From: JACJWR01 sp963752505
GTDB taxonomy: Bacteria; Actinomycetota; Actinomycetes; S36-B12; UBA10799
DNA: 64,000 nucleotides
Direction of reading: 5' to 3'
Assembly: GCA_963752505.1 (NCBI GenBank)
Contig: CAVVYM010000003.1
Location: 62,001-126,000 of the forward strand
The notes beneath the pieces were generated by a model. That model saw only the letters and a program-made list of their open reading frames with translations. It was not told the DNA's origin and made no database searches. Below, in pieces: positions 51,982 to 61,111 of the stretch (the first letter of the stretch is position 1; each line of letters begins with the position of its first letter). Both the position numbers and the translations under genes were made by a program.

Positions 51982-53688
51982 ATGGGACTGCGCGAGACGA
52001 ATCTGGGCAAGCTGGACGGTGGGCACTTCGATGTGTTGATCGTGGGCGGTGGGATCAATGGGGCGGTGGCGGCGGCGGCCCTGGCCGGTCGCGGTGCCTC
52101 GGTGGCCGTGATCGACCGGGGCGACTTCGCGAGTTTCACCTCCATGGAGTCCTCGAACCTCGTGTGGGGCGGGTTCAAGTACCTGGAGAACTACGAACTC
52201 GGGCTCGTCCGCAACCTGTGCATGTCCCGAAATCACCTCATGCGCGCCTACCCGTCGAATTTGAAGGAGATTCGCTTTCTTGCCACTCTCGACGAGCACT
52301 CGCCCTACAAGCCGTGGTTCGCGGCGTTGGGTGCCACGGCCTACTGGCTGATCGGCAATGGATTCACCAAGCCGCCGTTGCTGCTGGGCAACAAGGGCAT
52401 TCTCAAGCGCGAGCCCAAGGTCAACACGGACACCGCGCTCGGGGCGATTGTCTACTCCGATGCCTACATCGTCGACAACGACTCCCGGTTCGTCTTCGGC
52501 TTCGTCCGGTCCGCCCTCAATTCCGGGGCGGTATGCGCCAACTACGTGGAGTTCCTCGGGGCGCATCGCGAGGGCGAACTGTGGAAGGCGCAGCTGCGCG
52601 ACACCGACACCGGCGGCGACACCGGGGGCGCCGAGGGGCGCACATTCGAGGTGAGCGCGCGAGTGCTGATAAACGCGGCCGGGCCGTTCGTGGACGCGCT
52701 CAACTCCGAACTCGGCATCGTCACCAAGCACAAGATCGTGTTTTCCAAGGGCATCCACCTGCTGGTGCCCAGGATCGCCGGTAACGAGCAGGTCCTCGCC
52801 TTCTACGACGACACCGGCCGGTTGTTCTACGTGATTCCGATGGGGCCGCGGTCGGTGATCGGCACCACCGACGAGCGGGTCGACCACCCGGTGACTCACG
52901 TCGAGGACGACGACCGCGACTTTCTGCTCGAGCAGATCAACGCCAGGCTCAAACTCGACACCCCGCTCACTCCCGACGACATCATCGCGTCCCGCTGCGG
53001 GGTCCGACCGTTGGTCGTAGAGGGCTCGGGCAAGGGCTCCGAGAACAAGGACTGGACCTCGTTGTCGCGCAAGCACGCGATGGAGGTCGACCGGCGGGAG
53101 AATTTCATCTCGATTTTCGGCGGAAAGTTGACCGACTGCGTCAACATCGGCAACGAGGTGTCGCGGGCCGTGGCCAAACTGGGGGTCAAACTCGAGCGCG
53201 ACCGGCACCACTGGTACGGGGAACCGCCCCGCCCGACGCGCGACGAATTCTTCCGCCAGGCGCGGCTGATGCACCTGGACAAACTGCGCCAACGCGAGAG
53301 TTTCGAGACCCTCTCCACCAGGTTGTGGCGCCGCTACGGACTGCGCGCCTTCGCGATGCTCGAGGCGATTCGAGATGATCCGACGATGGCCCACGACATC
53401 ATCGCCGGGGCCGAGTACGTGCGGGTCGAGCTCTACTACGCAGCCCAGACCGAGATGGTCACAACGCTGGAGGATTTCCTGCGACGCCGGTCGAAGATCG
53501 CCCTGGTGCTGAGTTACGAGGAGATTCGTGACGCCGACGGCATCCGGGAAGCGTGCCAGTTGCTGTTCGGGGACGAGGCCGACCGGCGCTACGACGAGTA
53601 CTTCACCGCCGAGCGGGAGGCCGAAGCTGCGAAACTCCGTGAGGCAGACGTGAACTTCCCCGCCGTGCCGGTGGGCGTGGGCGCCTGA
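51982..53688 (+). CDS. glpD: Glycerol-3-phosphate dehydrogenase (FAD-dependent)
   Basis: A 568-residue flavoprotein that oxidises glycerol-3-phosphate to dihydroxyacetone phosphate at the membrane. FAD site DVLIVGGGINGAVAAAAL; SMESSNLVWGGFKYLENYEL; later GTTDERVDHPV and the C-terminal helical domain. GGAGG precedes ATG 51982. It lies near a glycerol dehydrogenase gene, suggesting glycerol use. Confidence 0.93.
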   Translation: MGLRETNLGKLDGGHFDVLIVGGGINGAVAAAALAGRGASVAVIDRGDFASFTSMESSNLVWGGFKYLENYELGLVRNLCMSRNHLMRAYPSNLKEIRFLATLDEHSPYKPWFAALGATAYWLIGNGFTKPPLLLGNKGILKREPKVNTDTALGAIVYSDAYIVDNDSRFVFGFVRSALNSGAVCANYVEFLGAHREGELWKAQLRDTDTGGDTGGAEGRTFEVSARVLINAAGPFVDALNSELGIVTKHKIVFSKGIHLLVPRIAGNEQVLAFYDDTGRLFYVIPMGPRSVIGTTDERVDHPVTHVEDDDRDFLLEQINARLKLDTPLTPDDIIASRCGVRPLVVEGSGKGSENKDWTSLSRKHAMEVDRRENFISIFGGKLTDCVNIGNEVSRAVAKLGVKLERDRHHWYGEPPRPTRDEFFRQARLMHLDKLRQRESFETLSTRLWRRYGLRAFAMLEAIRDDPTMAHDIIAGAEYVRVELYYAAQTEMVTTLEDFLRRRSKIALVLSYEEIRDADGIREACQLLFGDEADRRYDEYFTAEREAEAAKLREADVNFPAVPVGVGA

Positions 53689-54099
53689 CTATCGAGACCG
53701 GGTAGGAGAGTTCAGCGCGGCGCGGACCATCGGTACCTGCAGCGGCACCCGCAGCCAGGACGCGGCAATCAACGCCGGCCTGCGGCGTTTGGCCCGCGTG
53801 GCTGCGATCGCCATCCACCAGTTGCCTACCCACACGCCCGCCAACAGCCCGGCACTGGCCTTGGGCGCCCAGGGGGCCCTCGTGGCCAGCCCCGCCGCGC
53901 ACGCCAATTCGGCCAAACCCGAGGCGTAGGTCCAGGCTCGGGGCGACCCGAGCGCCGGTGGGATCAATGGGTCGAACACTTCCGGCCTGATCATGTGGAC
54001 GGCTCCGCTGACCGCGAAGGCTCCGATCAGGGCCTGCGTGCTCAGCGGCAGGCTGGTCGAGTCGTCGGCTGGGACAGGTTCAGTGCTGGTGTGCGTCAC
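53689..54099 (-). CDS. DoxX-like small membrane protein
   Basis: A 136-residue protein with four predicted helices (IGAFAVSGAVHMIRPEVFDP, ASGLAELACAAGLA), matching the DoxX/DoxX-like pattern; function unknown, with links to redox and thiol stress in other actinobacteria. GTG 54099 is six bases after CATGAT. An in-frame upstream start at 54180 would add a tail of no family character. It is immediately convergent with glpD. Confidence 0.7.
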   Translation of the reverse strand: MTHTSTEPVPADDSTSLPLSTQALIGAFAVSGAVHMIRPEVFDPLIPPALGSPRAWTYASGLAELACAAGLATRAPWAPKASAGLLAGVWVGNWWMAIAATRAKRRRPALIAASWLRVPLQVPMVRAALNSPTRSR

Positions 54100-54185
54100 A
54101 CCCCAATCATGGCGCTTTTGTGCCGAGGTCGGCGAAGTGCTCCGGCCGCAGCCTGCGTTTGATCCGGATCCCGACGTCATCTCTC

Positions 54186-54350
54186 CCCTATCGTGAGGAC
54201 GAGGAAGGGTACTCGGCGAACACCCGCATCGCGTGGCGCAGTTCCTTCAGGGAGTTCGTGAGCAGCTTGAGGTCGCCGGTGTTCCGCTCGTCCGTGGACA
54301 GCTTGAGGCCGGTGGTCAGCAGGTCGCGTGAACTCTTGCTGGCCTCGCCA
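54186..54350 (-). pseudogene. Remnant of a LOG-family (TIGR00730) gene
   Basis: Reading leftward after the glycerol dehydrogenase stop, one frame gives ASKSSRDLLTTGLKLSTDER then NTGDLKLLTNSLKELRHAMR and VFAEYPSSSSR, ending at TAG 54186-54188. This matches the N-terminal helical stretch (DLKLxxxALKELRxAFxVFxxY) that precedes the nucleotide-binding core in long LOG-family proteins. There is no start codon and the catalytic core is missing, so it is a truncated remnant. Confidence 0.5.
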
Positions 54351-55448
54351 CTAGTTCAGTGTCGAGCCATACGTGTTGGCGGCCACGATGCCGTCCAGAA
54401 TCATTGCCGGGGTCAACTCGAAGGGTTCGTTGTGGGCGGTCTCGCCTGGCGCCAGGGTCCGTTCGGCGACCACTTCCAGCGCTGCGCGATCCGTGACGTC
54501 CACCCCGATCTCGGCCAGGGTGGTGGGCAATCCCACCGTGCGACTGAAGGCCGCCACCTCGGCGAGTTCAGTGGCCGGGCGACCCTCGACGATCAGTTGG
54601 ACAAGCAGGCCGAAAGCCACCTTCTCGCCGTGCAGATAGCTGTGCGTGCCGGGTGCGGTGGTGAGGCCGTTGTGGACCGAGTGGGCGATGGCCAGACCCC
54701 CGGACTCGAAGCCCAGCCCAGAGAGCAAGGTGTTCGCCTCGACCACGTGATCGAGTGCGGGTGTGACCACCCCGGAGTCCACCGCCTGGGCCGCGAGAGG
54801 CCCTTCGGCCAACAGCGTCCGGTAGCACAATTCGGCCAGGGCACGGCCGGTGAGCGTGGTTCCGCCGTGGACCTGATTTGCCTTGTGGGCCTCGATCACG
54901 GTTCGGGCCTCAAACCAAGTCGCGAGCGCGTCGCCCATACCGGACACCAGATAGCGTCTCGGCGCCTGCGCCACCAAGGAGGTGTCCACCAGCACGAGTT
55001 CGGGGTTGCGCGGGTAGAACCGCAGAGTGTCGAATTCGCCATCCGCGGTGTACAGCACGGAGAGCGCACTGCAAGGGGCATCGCTGGACGCCAGGGTTGG
55101 GCAATTCACCACCGGTAGGTCGAGGTTGGCGGCGATGGCGCGGGCGGTATCGAGGGCTTTCCCGCCGCCAGCTCCGACGATCACGCCGGCGCCGGCTTCC
55201 CGTGCGTCGGCGGTTCCCTGATCGATCGCGGCCGCCGAGCACTCCCCGCCGAATCCACCGACGAGGTAGTCAAAACCGGTGTCGCCCAACCCCGTGCGCC
55301 ACGCGGCCCCCAAGAGCTCGTGAATGCGCTCGGACGCCACGATGTAGGCGGGGCCCTGCAGCCCGACGTGCGACATTTGGGCCCCAAGCTCGGCCGTGGC
55401 ATCGCGGCCCTGCACGTACCGCGAGGGCGAACAGAAGATGTTGAGCAT
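54351..55448 (-). CDS. Glycerol dehydrogenase-like iron-containing alcohol dehydrogenase
   Basis: A 365-residue metal-dependent dehydrogenase of the GldA type, oxidising glycerol to dihydroxyacetone with NAD. GAGGGKALDTARA binds the nucleotide; metal ligands lie in SGMGDALATWFEAR (Asp), IAHSVHNGL and THSYLHGEKVAFG (His). ATG 55448 has GGAGG upstream. Its stop is immediately followed by the LOG-family remnant. Confidence 0.87.
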   Translation of the reverse strand: MLNIFCSPSRYVQGRDATAELGAQMSHVGLQGPAYIVASERIHELLGAAWRTGLGDTGFDYLVGGFGGECSAAAIDQGTADAREAGAGVIVGAGGGKALDTARAIAANLDLPVVNCPTLASSDAPCSALSVLYTADGEFDTLRFYPRNPELVLVDTSLVAQAPRRYLVSGMGDALATWFEARTVIEAHKANQVHGGTTLTGRALAELCYRTLLAEGPLAAQAVDSGVVTPALDHVVEANTLLSGLGFESGGLAIAHSVHNGLTTAPGTHSYLHGEKVAFGLLVQLIVEGRPATELAEVAAFSRTVGLPTTLAEIGVDVTDRAALEVVAERTLAPGETAHNEPFELTPAMILDGIVAANTYGSTLN

Positions 55449-55578
55449 CCCCGAACCTCCTTGGTTGGCTATCCCCACTGTGGCAGCCCTGGGGCCTCGG
55501 CGGTAGGACTACCGGCGAAGCCGGACTACTGTGGTGAGAGTCCAAGTGCAGAAACGCACCTCAACAGTGGGAGACAGC

Positions 55579-56016
55579 ATGAGTACGGCACCCGAATCCG
55601 GCGACAACCAACCCGACCTCGCATCGCAGGCTGACGCCGCGCCGCAGCCCGACGTGGCTCAGCAGTCTGCGGCCGTCGCGCCAGAGGCCACCTCGGCCGG
55701 TTCGCAACTACCCCCGCCGGCTGCTGGCTACGGGTACGCGCCGTCCGGTGCGGAGATTCCGGTGTTCGCCAATGGCAAGCCGCGCGTCGACGCGTTCGGC
55801 AACCCGGTGAGCGACAAGTCACGACTCGCGGCGGCCCTGCTCTGTTGGTTCCTCGGGGTCTTCGGAATCCACCGCTTCTACGTGGGCAAGGTGGGCACCG
55901 GCATCCTCATGATCTTCACGCTCGGCGGACTGGGCATCTGGACGCTCATCGACTTCATCATGATTCTGGTGGGATCGTTCAAGGACAAGCAGGACCAGCC
56001 CCTCATCAACTGGTGA
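55579..56016 (+). CDS. TM2 domain protein
   Basis: A 145-residue protein: a disordered alanine, proline and glutamine-rich N-terminus (about 75 residues) and a C-terminal TM2 domain with two helices (LAAALLCWFLGVFGIHRFYV, GIWTLIDFIMILVG), including the conserved FGIHRFYVGK. Function unknown. ATG 55579 has GGGAG upstream. A small hairpin CCGGC-GAA-GCCGG at 55512-55524 lies just before a possible TACTGT -10. Confidence 0.88.
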   Translation: MSTAPESGDNQPDLASQADAAPQPDVAQQSAAVAPEATSAGSQLPPPAAGYGYAPSGAEIPVFANGKPRVDAFGNPVSDKSRLAAALLCWFLGVFGIHRFYVGKVGTGILMIFTLGGLGIWTLIDFIMILVGSFKDKQDQPLINW

Positions 56017-56093
56017 TTGCGTCGGGGGAGCGTGCGCGGCGAACGTAGGGTCGTCCACCGTGCGGTTCGCTGTGACCGGCGGATACTTTTCCC

Positions 56094-56498
56094 ATGAGCG
56101 CACCGCACGCCCCCACGCGATACATAGGGGTCTACCACGCCGACGGCGGTCTCGTCGGCGAGACGAAGTACGTGATCGGCTCGATGCTGGGCACGGCCCA
56201 CTGCTCGTTGTGCGACATCACCCACTCGCCGATTCGACGCAAGCGTGAGTGGGACCGAATGGTGGCCCGGCTGGGCCTACCGTTCGATCTGCACCACCTG
56301 AACGAGCTGACACCAGATGTCGCAGCCGCAGTGCGCCGATGGGGCTCGCCGGTGGTGCTGGCCCGGCTCGGTGATGGGTCAGTGGTGCCGATGCTCTCGG
56401 GTGCGGACCTGGAAGCAATGGACGGCTCCGTCGCGGAGTTCGAAACGGCGCTGCGACTAGCGACGACCGGGGCGGGGCCGCAGGCGGGCGTGAGGTAG
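56094..56498 (+). CDS. Uncharacterised 134-residue protein with HCxxC motif
   Basis: A small soluble protein I cannot place in a family. Residues 30-45 read SMLGTAHCSLCDITHSP, whose two cysteines and histidines could bind a metal or take part in thiol chemistry; an RRKREWDRMVARLGLPFDLH stretch follows. Start ATG 56094 lies six bases after GATACT. Its last 42 bases overlap the opposite-strand pirin gene. Confidence 0.65.
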   Translation: MSAPHAPTRYIGVYHADGGLVGETKYVIGSMLGTAHCSLCDITHSPIRRKREWDRMVARLGLPFDLHHLNELTPDVAAAVRRWGSPVVLARLGDGSVVPMLSGADLEAMDGSVAEFETALRLATTGAGPQAGVR

Positions 56499-57398
56499 GG
56501 CAGGAGCGGGGAGGGGCGCGGCGGGATCGTCTGCTACTACGCCGAAGCGCTCGGAACCGGACATCCAGTCGGCGCGGGCTGACTCGATGTCGTCGTGAGT
56601 GCGCCCGACAAAGTTCCACCACATGACCAACTCTTCGGCCAGTGGTTCGCCACCCAGCAGCAGGAACGTTGTCGGGCCCGCCGCAGTGACGGCAACAGAC
56701 TCCTCGCGCCAGCCGAGGTAGCGCATTGCGCCGGGCGGTACGTCCTCGGCGCCGACCGTGACGGGCTCGTCGAGGGCGAGGATCGCGTACTCGAAGTCGG
56801 CGCGCAGGGGCAGCAGCCACCGCCCGGCCGACTGCGTGGTCAACTCCACGCCCACCAGTGGGCTGAAAATCTTCGCAGGTGACGCGGCCCCCGCGAAGGT
56901 GCCGACGATCACCGTGGCCCGCAGCGCGGCACCGACCTCGTCGACGAGGTCGACGGTAGGCAGATCCGGATGGTGCGCGAACCCCGCTGCGGTGTGCTGG
57001 TCGGCGGCAGGGAGTGCAACCCACAGTTGGAGGCCACGCAGCGGAGCCGACGCAGGTTCGGCTGAGTACTCCGAATGCGCGATACCCCAGCCGGAGGTCA
57101 TGATGTTGAGTTCCCCAGGTGCGACCGTGCTGCTGGCGCCAGTGCTGTCGCGATGGGTCACCTGACCGTCGAGCAGCCAGGTGACGGTCTGCAGCCCGGT
57201 GTGGGGGTGCGGTGGCACCGCCATCGGCGGATCGTCCGGGCCGGTGGGTCCGTAGTCGTCCACGAAGCACCACGCTCCGACGGTACGGATGTCACGATGC
57301 GGCAGCGTCCGGCGCACGGTCATGGCACGCGGACCACCCAGGGGCACCTCGCGAGGCTGCAGGGTGATGGGCACCGGTGTCGTTTCCCTGGTGCTCAT
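56457..57398 (-). CDS. Pirin family protein (second copy)
   Basis: A 313-residue bicupin with metal ligands in PPHPHTGLQTVTWLLDG and the following WGIAHSEYS region. It differs strongly from the pirin at 24183-25160, so the two are old paralogues. ATG 57398 lies six bases after TAGCGT. The role (redox sensor or quercetinase-like) is not evident. Confidence 0.88.
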   Translation of the reverse strand: MSTRETTPVPITLQPREVPLGGPRAMTVRRTLPHRDIRTVGAWCFVDDYGPTGPDDPPMAVPPHPHTGLQTVTWLLDGQVTHRDSTGASSTVAPGELNIMTSGWGIAHSEYSAEPASAPLRGLQLWVALPAADQHTAAGFAHHPDLPTVDLVDEVGAALRATVIVGTFAGAASPAKIFSPLVGVELTTQSAGRWLLPLRADFEYAILALDEPVTVGAEDVPPGAMRYLGWREESVAVTAAGPTTFLLLGGEPLAEELVMWWNFVGRTHDDIESARADWMSGSERFGVVADDPAAPLPAPALPHARLRPRPGRR

Positions 57399-57404
57399 GC
57401 CTGC

Positions 57405-57410
57405 ACGCTA
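57405..57410 (-). promoter_or_regulatory. -10 hexamer TAGCGT for the second pirin gene (leaderless)
   Basis: TAGCGT, six bases, then ATG 57398. A GGAGG just upstream would be outside such a transcript. Confidence 0.45.
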
Positions 57411-57446
57411 CCTCCTGGTTGGTGCGTGCGCTCCTCGCGTGAGGTG

Positions 57447-58964
57447 CTACTTCTGCCGCCTTGGAATGATCCGCGCGGCAACCAAGGCAGCCACAGTCAG
57501 CGCCAGCCCGGCGGCTACGGCGGTGATGGCGATTCCGGCGGTGAAAGCTTCCTGGGCCGCAGCCAGGATGGCAGACGCCTGATCCGCGGGCAGGTCAGCG
57601 GTGGCCGAGGCGACTTCCGAGATCGACTCCGCCGCCGCACTCGACACCTCCGGGTCCGTATCGGGCGGCAGCGCGAGCAGGCTCTGGTAGGCCACAGTGA
57701 GCAAGCTGCCCATAAGGGCGATCCCCAGCGCCGCGCCTAATTCGAAGGAAGTCTCAGAGACCCCCGTGGCGGCCCCGACCCGCGGCGTTGGGGCGACTTC
57801 GAGCACCAGGTCCGCTGCGGTGGTCAGCACGGTGGCAAATCCGAAACCAAGCATGGCCAGCGGGATCACCAACGTCCAGTAAGGGGCTTGGACCAGCAGT
57901 CCCACGGCCAGGAGCCCGATCGAACTCGATGACATGCCCGAGAGCATGACCCGCCGGGCTCCGAACCGGTGAAGCAGCCGACCGGTCTGCGGGGCGACAA
58001 CCATCGACACCAGGGACACCGGCAGCAGCGACAAGCCCGCCTGCAGCGGGCTGAATCCGAGCACTCCTTGGAAGTAGATGGGCATGAAGAACAGCGCACC
58101 GGTGGCGGCGAAAACCACGCTGAATTCGGCCAGCACAGCGGCGGAGAACGCCGGGATGCGGAACAGCCCGAAGTCCAGCAGCGGCACGGGCAGTCTGAAT
58201 TGGCGGCGGGCGAAGATCAGCAGCAGCGGTACCGCTATGGCCAGCCCCAGATAGCCCTGCCACTGGGCGAAACCGCGGTGGGCCAGCTCGGTGATGCCGT
58301 AGACGGCTCCCAGGATGCCGAGGGTGGACAGCGCGATAGATATGACGTCGATGGGTTGCCTGGCGTCGCCGCGGGACTCCGGCAGAGCCCACGCGCCGAC
58401 CACGACGATGAAGATCACCACCGGGACGTTGATGAGTAGCACCGAACCCCAGTAGAAGTGCTCCAACAGCAGACCGGCCAGCGACGGCCCCACCGAGGCG
58501 CCGGCGGAGCCGGCGGCACTCCAGATGCCGATGGCTTTGGTGCGCTGCCGGGTGTCGGTGAAAACCGTCCGGATGAGGGCCAGAGTGGGGGGCATGAGTC
58601 CTGCGCCGGCCATTCCCTGCAAGGCGCGGGTGGCGATGAGTACGTTCGGATCCGTTGCCAGCGCGGCCGCGACGCTGATGATCCCGAATCCCACGGCTGA
58701 GAAGAGCAGCAGGCGTTTACGGCCGATGCGATCGCCGATGTTGCCCATGGTCACCAGCAGGCCTGCCAGCATGAACGAGTAGATGTCCCCGATCCAGAGC
58801 ACCTGGGTGTAGGTGGGGTCCAACTCCTCGGTGATCTGCGGTATGGCGATCGACAGCACAGTGCCGTCAACAGCCACCAGAAACACCGCGGACGACAGCG
58901 CCGCGAGCGAGGCGAGCTGCCGCCGAGTCATCCGATGCACAGTGGGCACGGCTGAGAGTGCCAC
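57447..58964 (-). CDS. MFS exporter, DHA2 (EmrB/QacA) type
   Basis: A 505-residue transporter with fourteen helices (VFLVAVDGTVLSIAIPQI; MGNIGDRIGRKRLLLF; ASVGPSLAGLLLEHFYWGSV). Probable drug or metabolite exporter. GTG 58964 is nine bases after the antiporter stop, so the two are likely one operon; ATG 58931 is an alternative start. Less similar to the exporter at 34612 than two recent duplicates would be. Confidence 0.9.
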   Translation of the reverse strand: MALSAVPTVHRMTRRQLASLAALSSAVFLVAVDGTVLSIAIPQITEELDPTYTQVLWIGDIYSFMLAGLLVTMGNIGDRIGRKRLLLFSAVGFGIISVAAALATDPNVLIATRALQGMAGAGLMPPTLALIRTVFTDTRQRTKAIGIWSAAGSAGASVGPSLAGLLLEHFYWGSVLLINVPVVIFIVVVGAWALPESRGDARQPIDVISIALSTLGILGAVYGITELAHRGFAQWQGYLGLAIAVPLLLIFARRQFRLPVPLLDFGLFRIPAFSAAVLAEFSVVFAATGALFFMPIYFQGVLGFSPLQAGLSLLPVSLVSMVVAPQTGRLLHRFGARRVMLSGMSSSSIGLLAVGLLVQAPYWTLVIPLAMLGFGFATVLTTAADLVLEVAPTPRVGAATGVSETSFELGAALGIALMGSLLTVAYQSLLALPPDTDPEVSSAAAESISEVASATADLPADQASAILAAAQEAFTAGIAITAVAAGLALTVAALVAARIIPRRQK

Positions 58965-58973
58965 AGGAGCGCG

Positions 58974-60224
58974 CTACTCGGCCTGTCGGGTGCCCTGCTT
59001 GGCCGGGTCGGCCTCGGCCACCTCATCCACCTCGCGCACCTTGAGGAGTTTGGCCACCGGTGCCGCGATGACGCTGTAGAAGACCACGGTGCCGGCGACG
59101 ACGAGAAACGTGATGGGCAGCAAGAGCTCACCGCTGGGGATCTGCTCCCTGATCAACGCGGCGCTGAAACTGGCGGCAGTGGCGGCGGCCACGATTCCGC
59201 GCGGTGCCATCCAGCCGATGAATAGACGTTCTCTGGTGTCGAGCCGGGTACTTCGCAGCGTGAGCAGCCACACCATCGCCGGCCGAACGACGAGAACCAG
59301 GATCGCGATCAAACCAAGTGCCGGCAGCAGCAGCCCATCCAGGGACGACGGCAACACGGAGGCGGAGATGGCCACGAACAGGACGCCGATGGAAATGCTC
59401 ACGAGGGTGTCGAAGAACGGTCGGATTCGATCGAGCCCGGTGTGCGCCAACTTCGGAGTGGCCATGCCCATGAGCAGCGCGGTGAGCAGCCCCGAATCCT
59501 CGGCCACGGCGTTGGCCAGCCCGGCCATGAGTATCACCGCTCCGAACAGCACTTGGGTCCCCAGGATGTCGCTGCCCCGCGCGAGGATGAGGCCACCCCA
59601 GATCAGCAAGACGCCAACGACGGCCATGGCTACACCCACGAGCAGACTTTCGAAGAAGGCCGTCAGGCCTTTGCCGACGCTGCCGACGTCCGATGCCTGC
59701 ACGCCGGAGAAGATGATGACCGCAATGAGCGCGCCCACGGGATCAACGAGGGTGCCTTCCCAGGCCAGGATGCGCCGCACCCGACGTTTGGGTTGGACGA
59801 ATTCGAGCAACGGCCCCACCACCGTGGGGCCGGAGACGATGAGGATGGCTCCCAGCAGAACTGCGATGTTCCACGTGACGTCGAAGAGCCAGTAGGTCGC
59901 TACTGTGGCGGCCGCCCACGTGAGGGGCCCACCGATCCAGACCAGGCGACGGACCACCCGGTGATCGGTCTTGACCATGGGCTGGTCGAACAACTCCAGG
60001 CCACCGTGGAACAGAATAAGGGCCACCGTGATGCCGACGATTGGTGAGAAGAGGTCGTCGAACATCGCTGCCGGATTGAGGAAGCTAATCGCGGCACCGG
60101 AGAAGAATCCGGCGGGCAGCAGAAGGAGTAGGGCGGGAAGCTTGAGGAGACGCGCGAAGAGTTGGCTGACGGTGGCCAGGCCCACAATGATCGCGATGCT
60201 CGCGAAGATCTCCGATGCCTCCAC
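58974..60224 (-). CDS. Sodium/proton antiporter, CPA1 family
   Basis: A 416-residue, twelve- to thirteen-helix cation/proton antiporter of NhaP type. EGTLVDPVGALIAVIIF carries the acidic residue of the transport core and GWMAPRGIVAAATAASFSAA is the other family signature. The C-terminal TrkA-type regulatory domain found in many relatives is absent. GTG 60224 lies six bases after TATGGT, in a promoter region shared with the zincin gene. Confidence 0.88.
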   Translation of the reverse strand: MEASEIFASIAIIVGLATVSQLFARLLKLPALLLLLPAGFFSGAAISFLNPAAMFDDLFSPIVGITVALILFHGGLELFDQPMVKTDHRVVRRLVWIGGPLTWAAATVATYWLFDVTWNIAVLLGAILIVSGPTVVGPLLEFVQPKRRVRRILAWEGTLVDPVGALIAVIIFSGVQASDVGSVGKGLTAFFESLLVGVAMAVVGVLLIWGGLILARGSDILGTQVLFGAVILMAGLANAVAEDSGLLTALLMGMATPKLAHTGLDRIRPFFDTLVSISIGVLFVAISASVLPSSLDGLLLPALGLIAILVLVVRPAMVWLLTLRSTRLDTRERLFIGWMAPRGIVAAATAASFSAALIREQIPSGELLLPITFLVVAGTVVFYSVIAAPVAKLLKVREVDEVAEADPAKQGTRQAE

Positions 60225-60230
60225 TCAGGC

Positions 60231-60238
60231 ACCATACT
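60231..60238. promoter_or_regulatory. Overlapping divergent -10 elements
   Basis: ACCATACT: the minus strand reads TATGGT (60236 to 60231), six bases before GTG 60224; the plus strand reads CATACT (60233-60238), 24 bases before ATG 60263. Confidence 0.4.
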
Positions 60239-60262
60239 GGGAAAGGTGGAGGCGGGTCGGCA

Positions 60263-60610
60263 ATGATCGAGATTGACGAGGCGACGTTTGCCGATTTCGT
60301 CGCCGAGGCGATAGCCGGCATTCCGGTCGCGTTGGCGGCGGCCATCAGCAACGTCGAGGTGATCGTGGTCGACAGACACGAGACGGAGGAGGATCTGCTC
60401 GGCCTCTATGAGGGCATCCCGTTGACCGAACGGGGTGACTCCTACGCCGGGGTGCTACCCGACCGGATCACGATCTACCGGTTGCCGATCCTGGCGATGT
60501 GCGACACCGTCTTCGACGTCATCGACGAAGTGCGGATCACGGTGGTACACGAAGTTGCCCACCACTTCGGCATCGATGACGACGCCCTGCACGAGTGGGG
60601 GTGGAGTTAG
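60263..60610 (+). CDS. Zincin-like metallopeptidase family protein
   Basis: A 115-residue protein of the short metallopeptidase family (PF06262) with the HEVAHHFGIDDDAL motif near the end, two histidines and a glutamate typical of zincins; MIEIDEATFADFVAEAIAGI begins it. Substrate unknown. ATG 60263 has GGAGG 13 bases upstream. Confidence 0.87.
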   Translation: MIEIDEATFADFVAEAIAGIPVALAAAISNVEVIVVDRHETEEDLLGLYEGIPLTERGDSYAGVLPDRITIYRLPILAMCDTVFDVIDEVRITVVHEVAHHFGIDDDALHEWGWS

Positions 60611-60632
60611 CGCGCGGGCGCGGTGGGGCGTC

Positions 60633-61097
60633 TCACACCCACTTGGCGAGCCAGAGCGCCTCGCCGAGGATCTCCAAGTTGGCCAGTTCCGACTGAGCCT
60701 CGTCGACGTGGTGCTCCTCCTCCTTGAGAAGCTCCTCCATCATCACCCGGGTGCCGGCGTCGTTGGCCTCGTTACAGATGTTGACCGCGCGCTGGTAGCG
60801 GTCGACGGCGCCGAGTTCCATTTCGTAGTTCAACGAGAACTGTTCCACGGCGGATTCGCCTACCCCGACCGGGAACAGCCGCTGCATGTTGGGCACGCCG
60901 TCGAGGAAGAGGATGCGCTCGATGAGCACTTCAGCGTGCTTCATCTCGCCGATCGACTCGTCGTAGTACTCCTTCGCCAGCTTCGCCAAGCCCCAATCGG
61001 CCGCCATCTTTGAGGCGATGAAGTATTGGTTGACAGCGGTCATCTCCGCGGTCAGGGCTTCGTTGAGGATCTCGATGACGCGGGGGTCTCCTTGCAT
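60633..61097 (-). CDS. bfr: Bacterioferritin
   Basis: A 154-residue iron-storage protein; 24 subunits form a shell and pairs share heme. EMKHAEVLIERILFLDGVPN carries the heme-ligand methionine and di-iron residues, with LTAEMTAVNQYF before it and LLKEEEHHVD near the C-terminus completing the ferroxidase centre. ATG 61097 has GAGGAG. It is 14 bases after bfd on the same strand. Confidence 0.96.
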   Translation of the reverse strand: MQGDPRVIEILNEALTAEMTAVNQYFIASKMAADWGLAKLAKEYYDESIGEMKHAEVLIERILFLDGVPNMQRLFPVGVGESAVEQFSLNYEMELGAVDRYQRAVNICNEANDAGTRVMMEELLKEEEHHVDEAQSELANLEILGEALWLAKWV

Positions 61098-61111
61098 GGG
61101 CACTCCTCGGC

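Noticed and set aside
51466..53394. 642-residue open frame opposite glpD and acr3
   Set aside because: It spans two well-supported genes on the other strand and has the composition of an antisense shadow in high-GC DNA.
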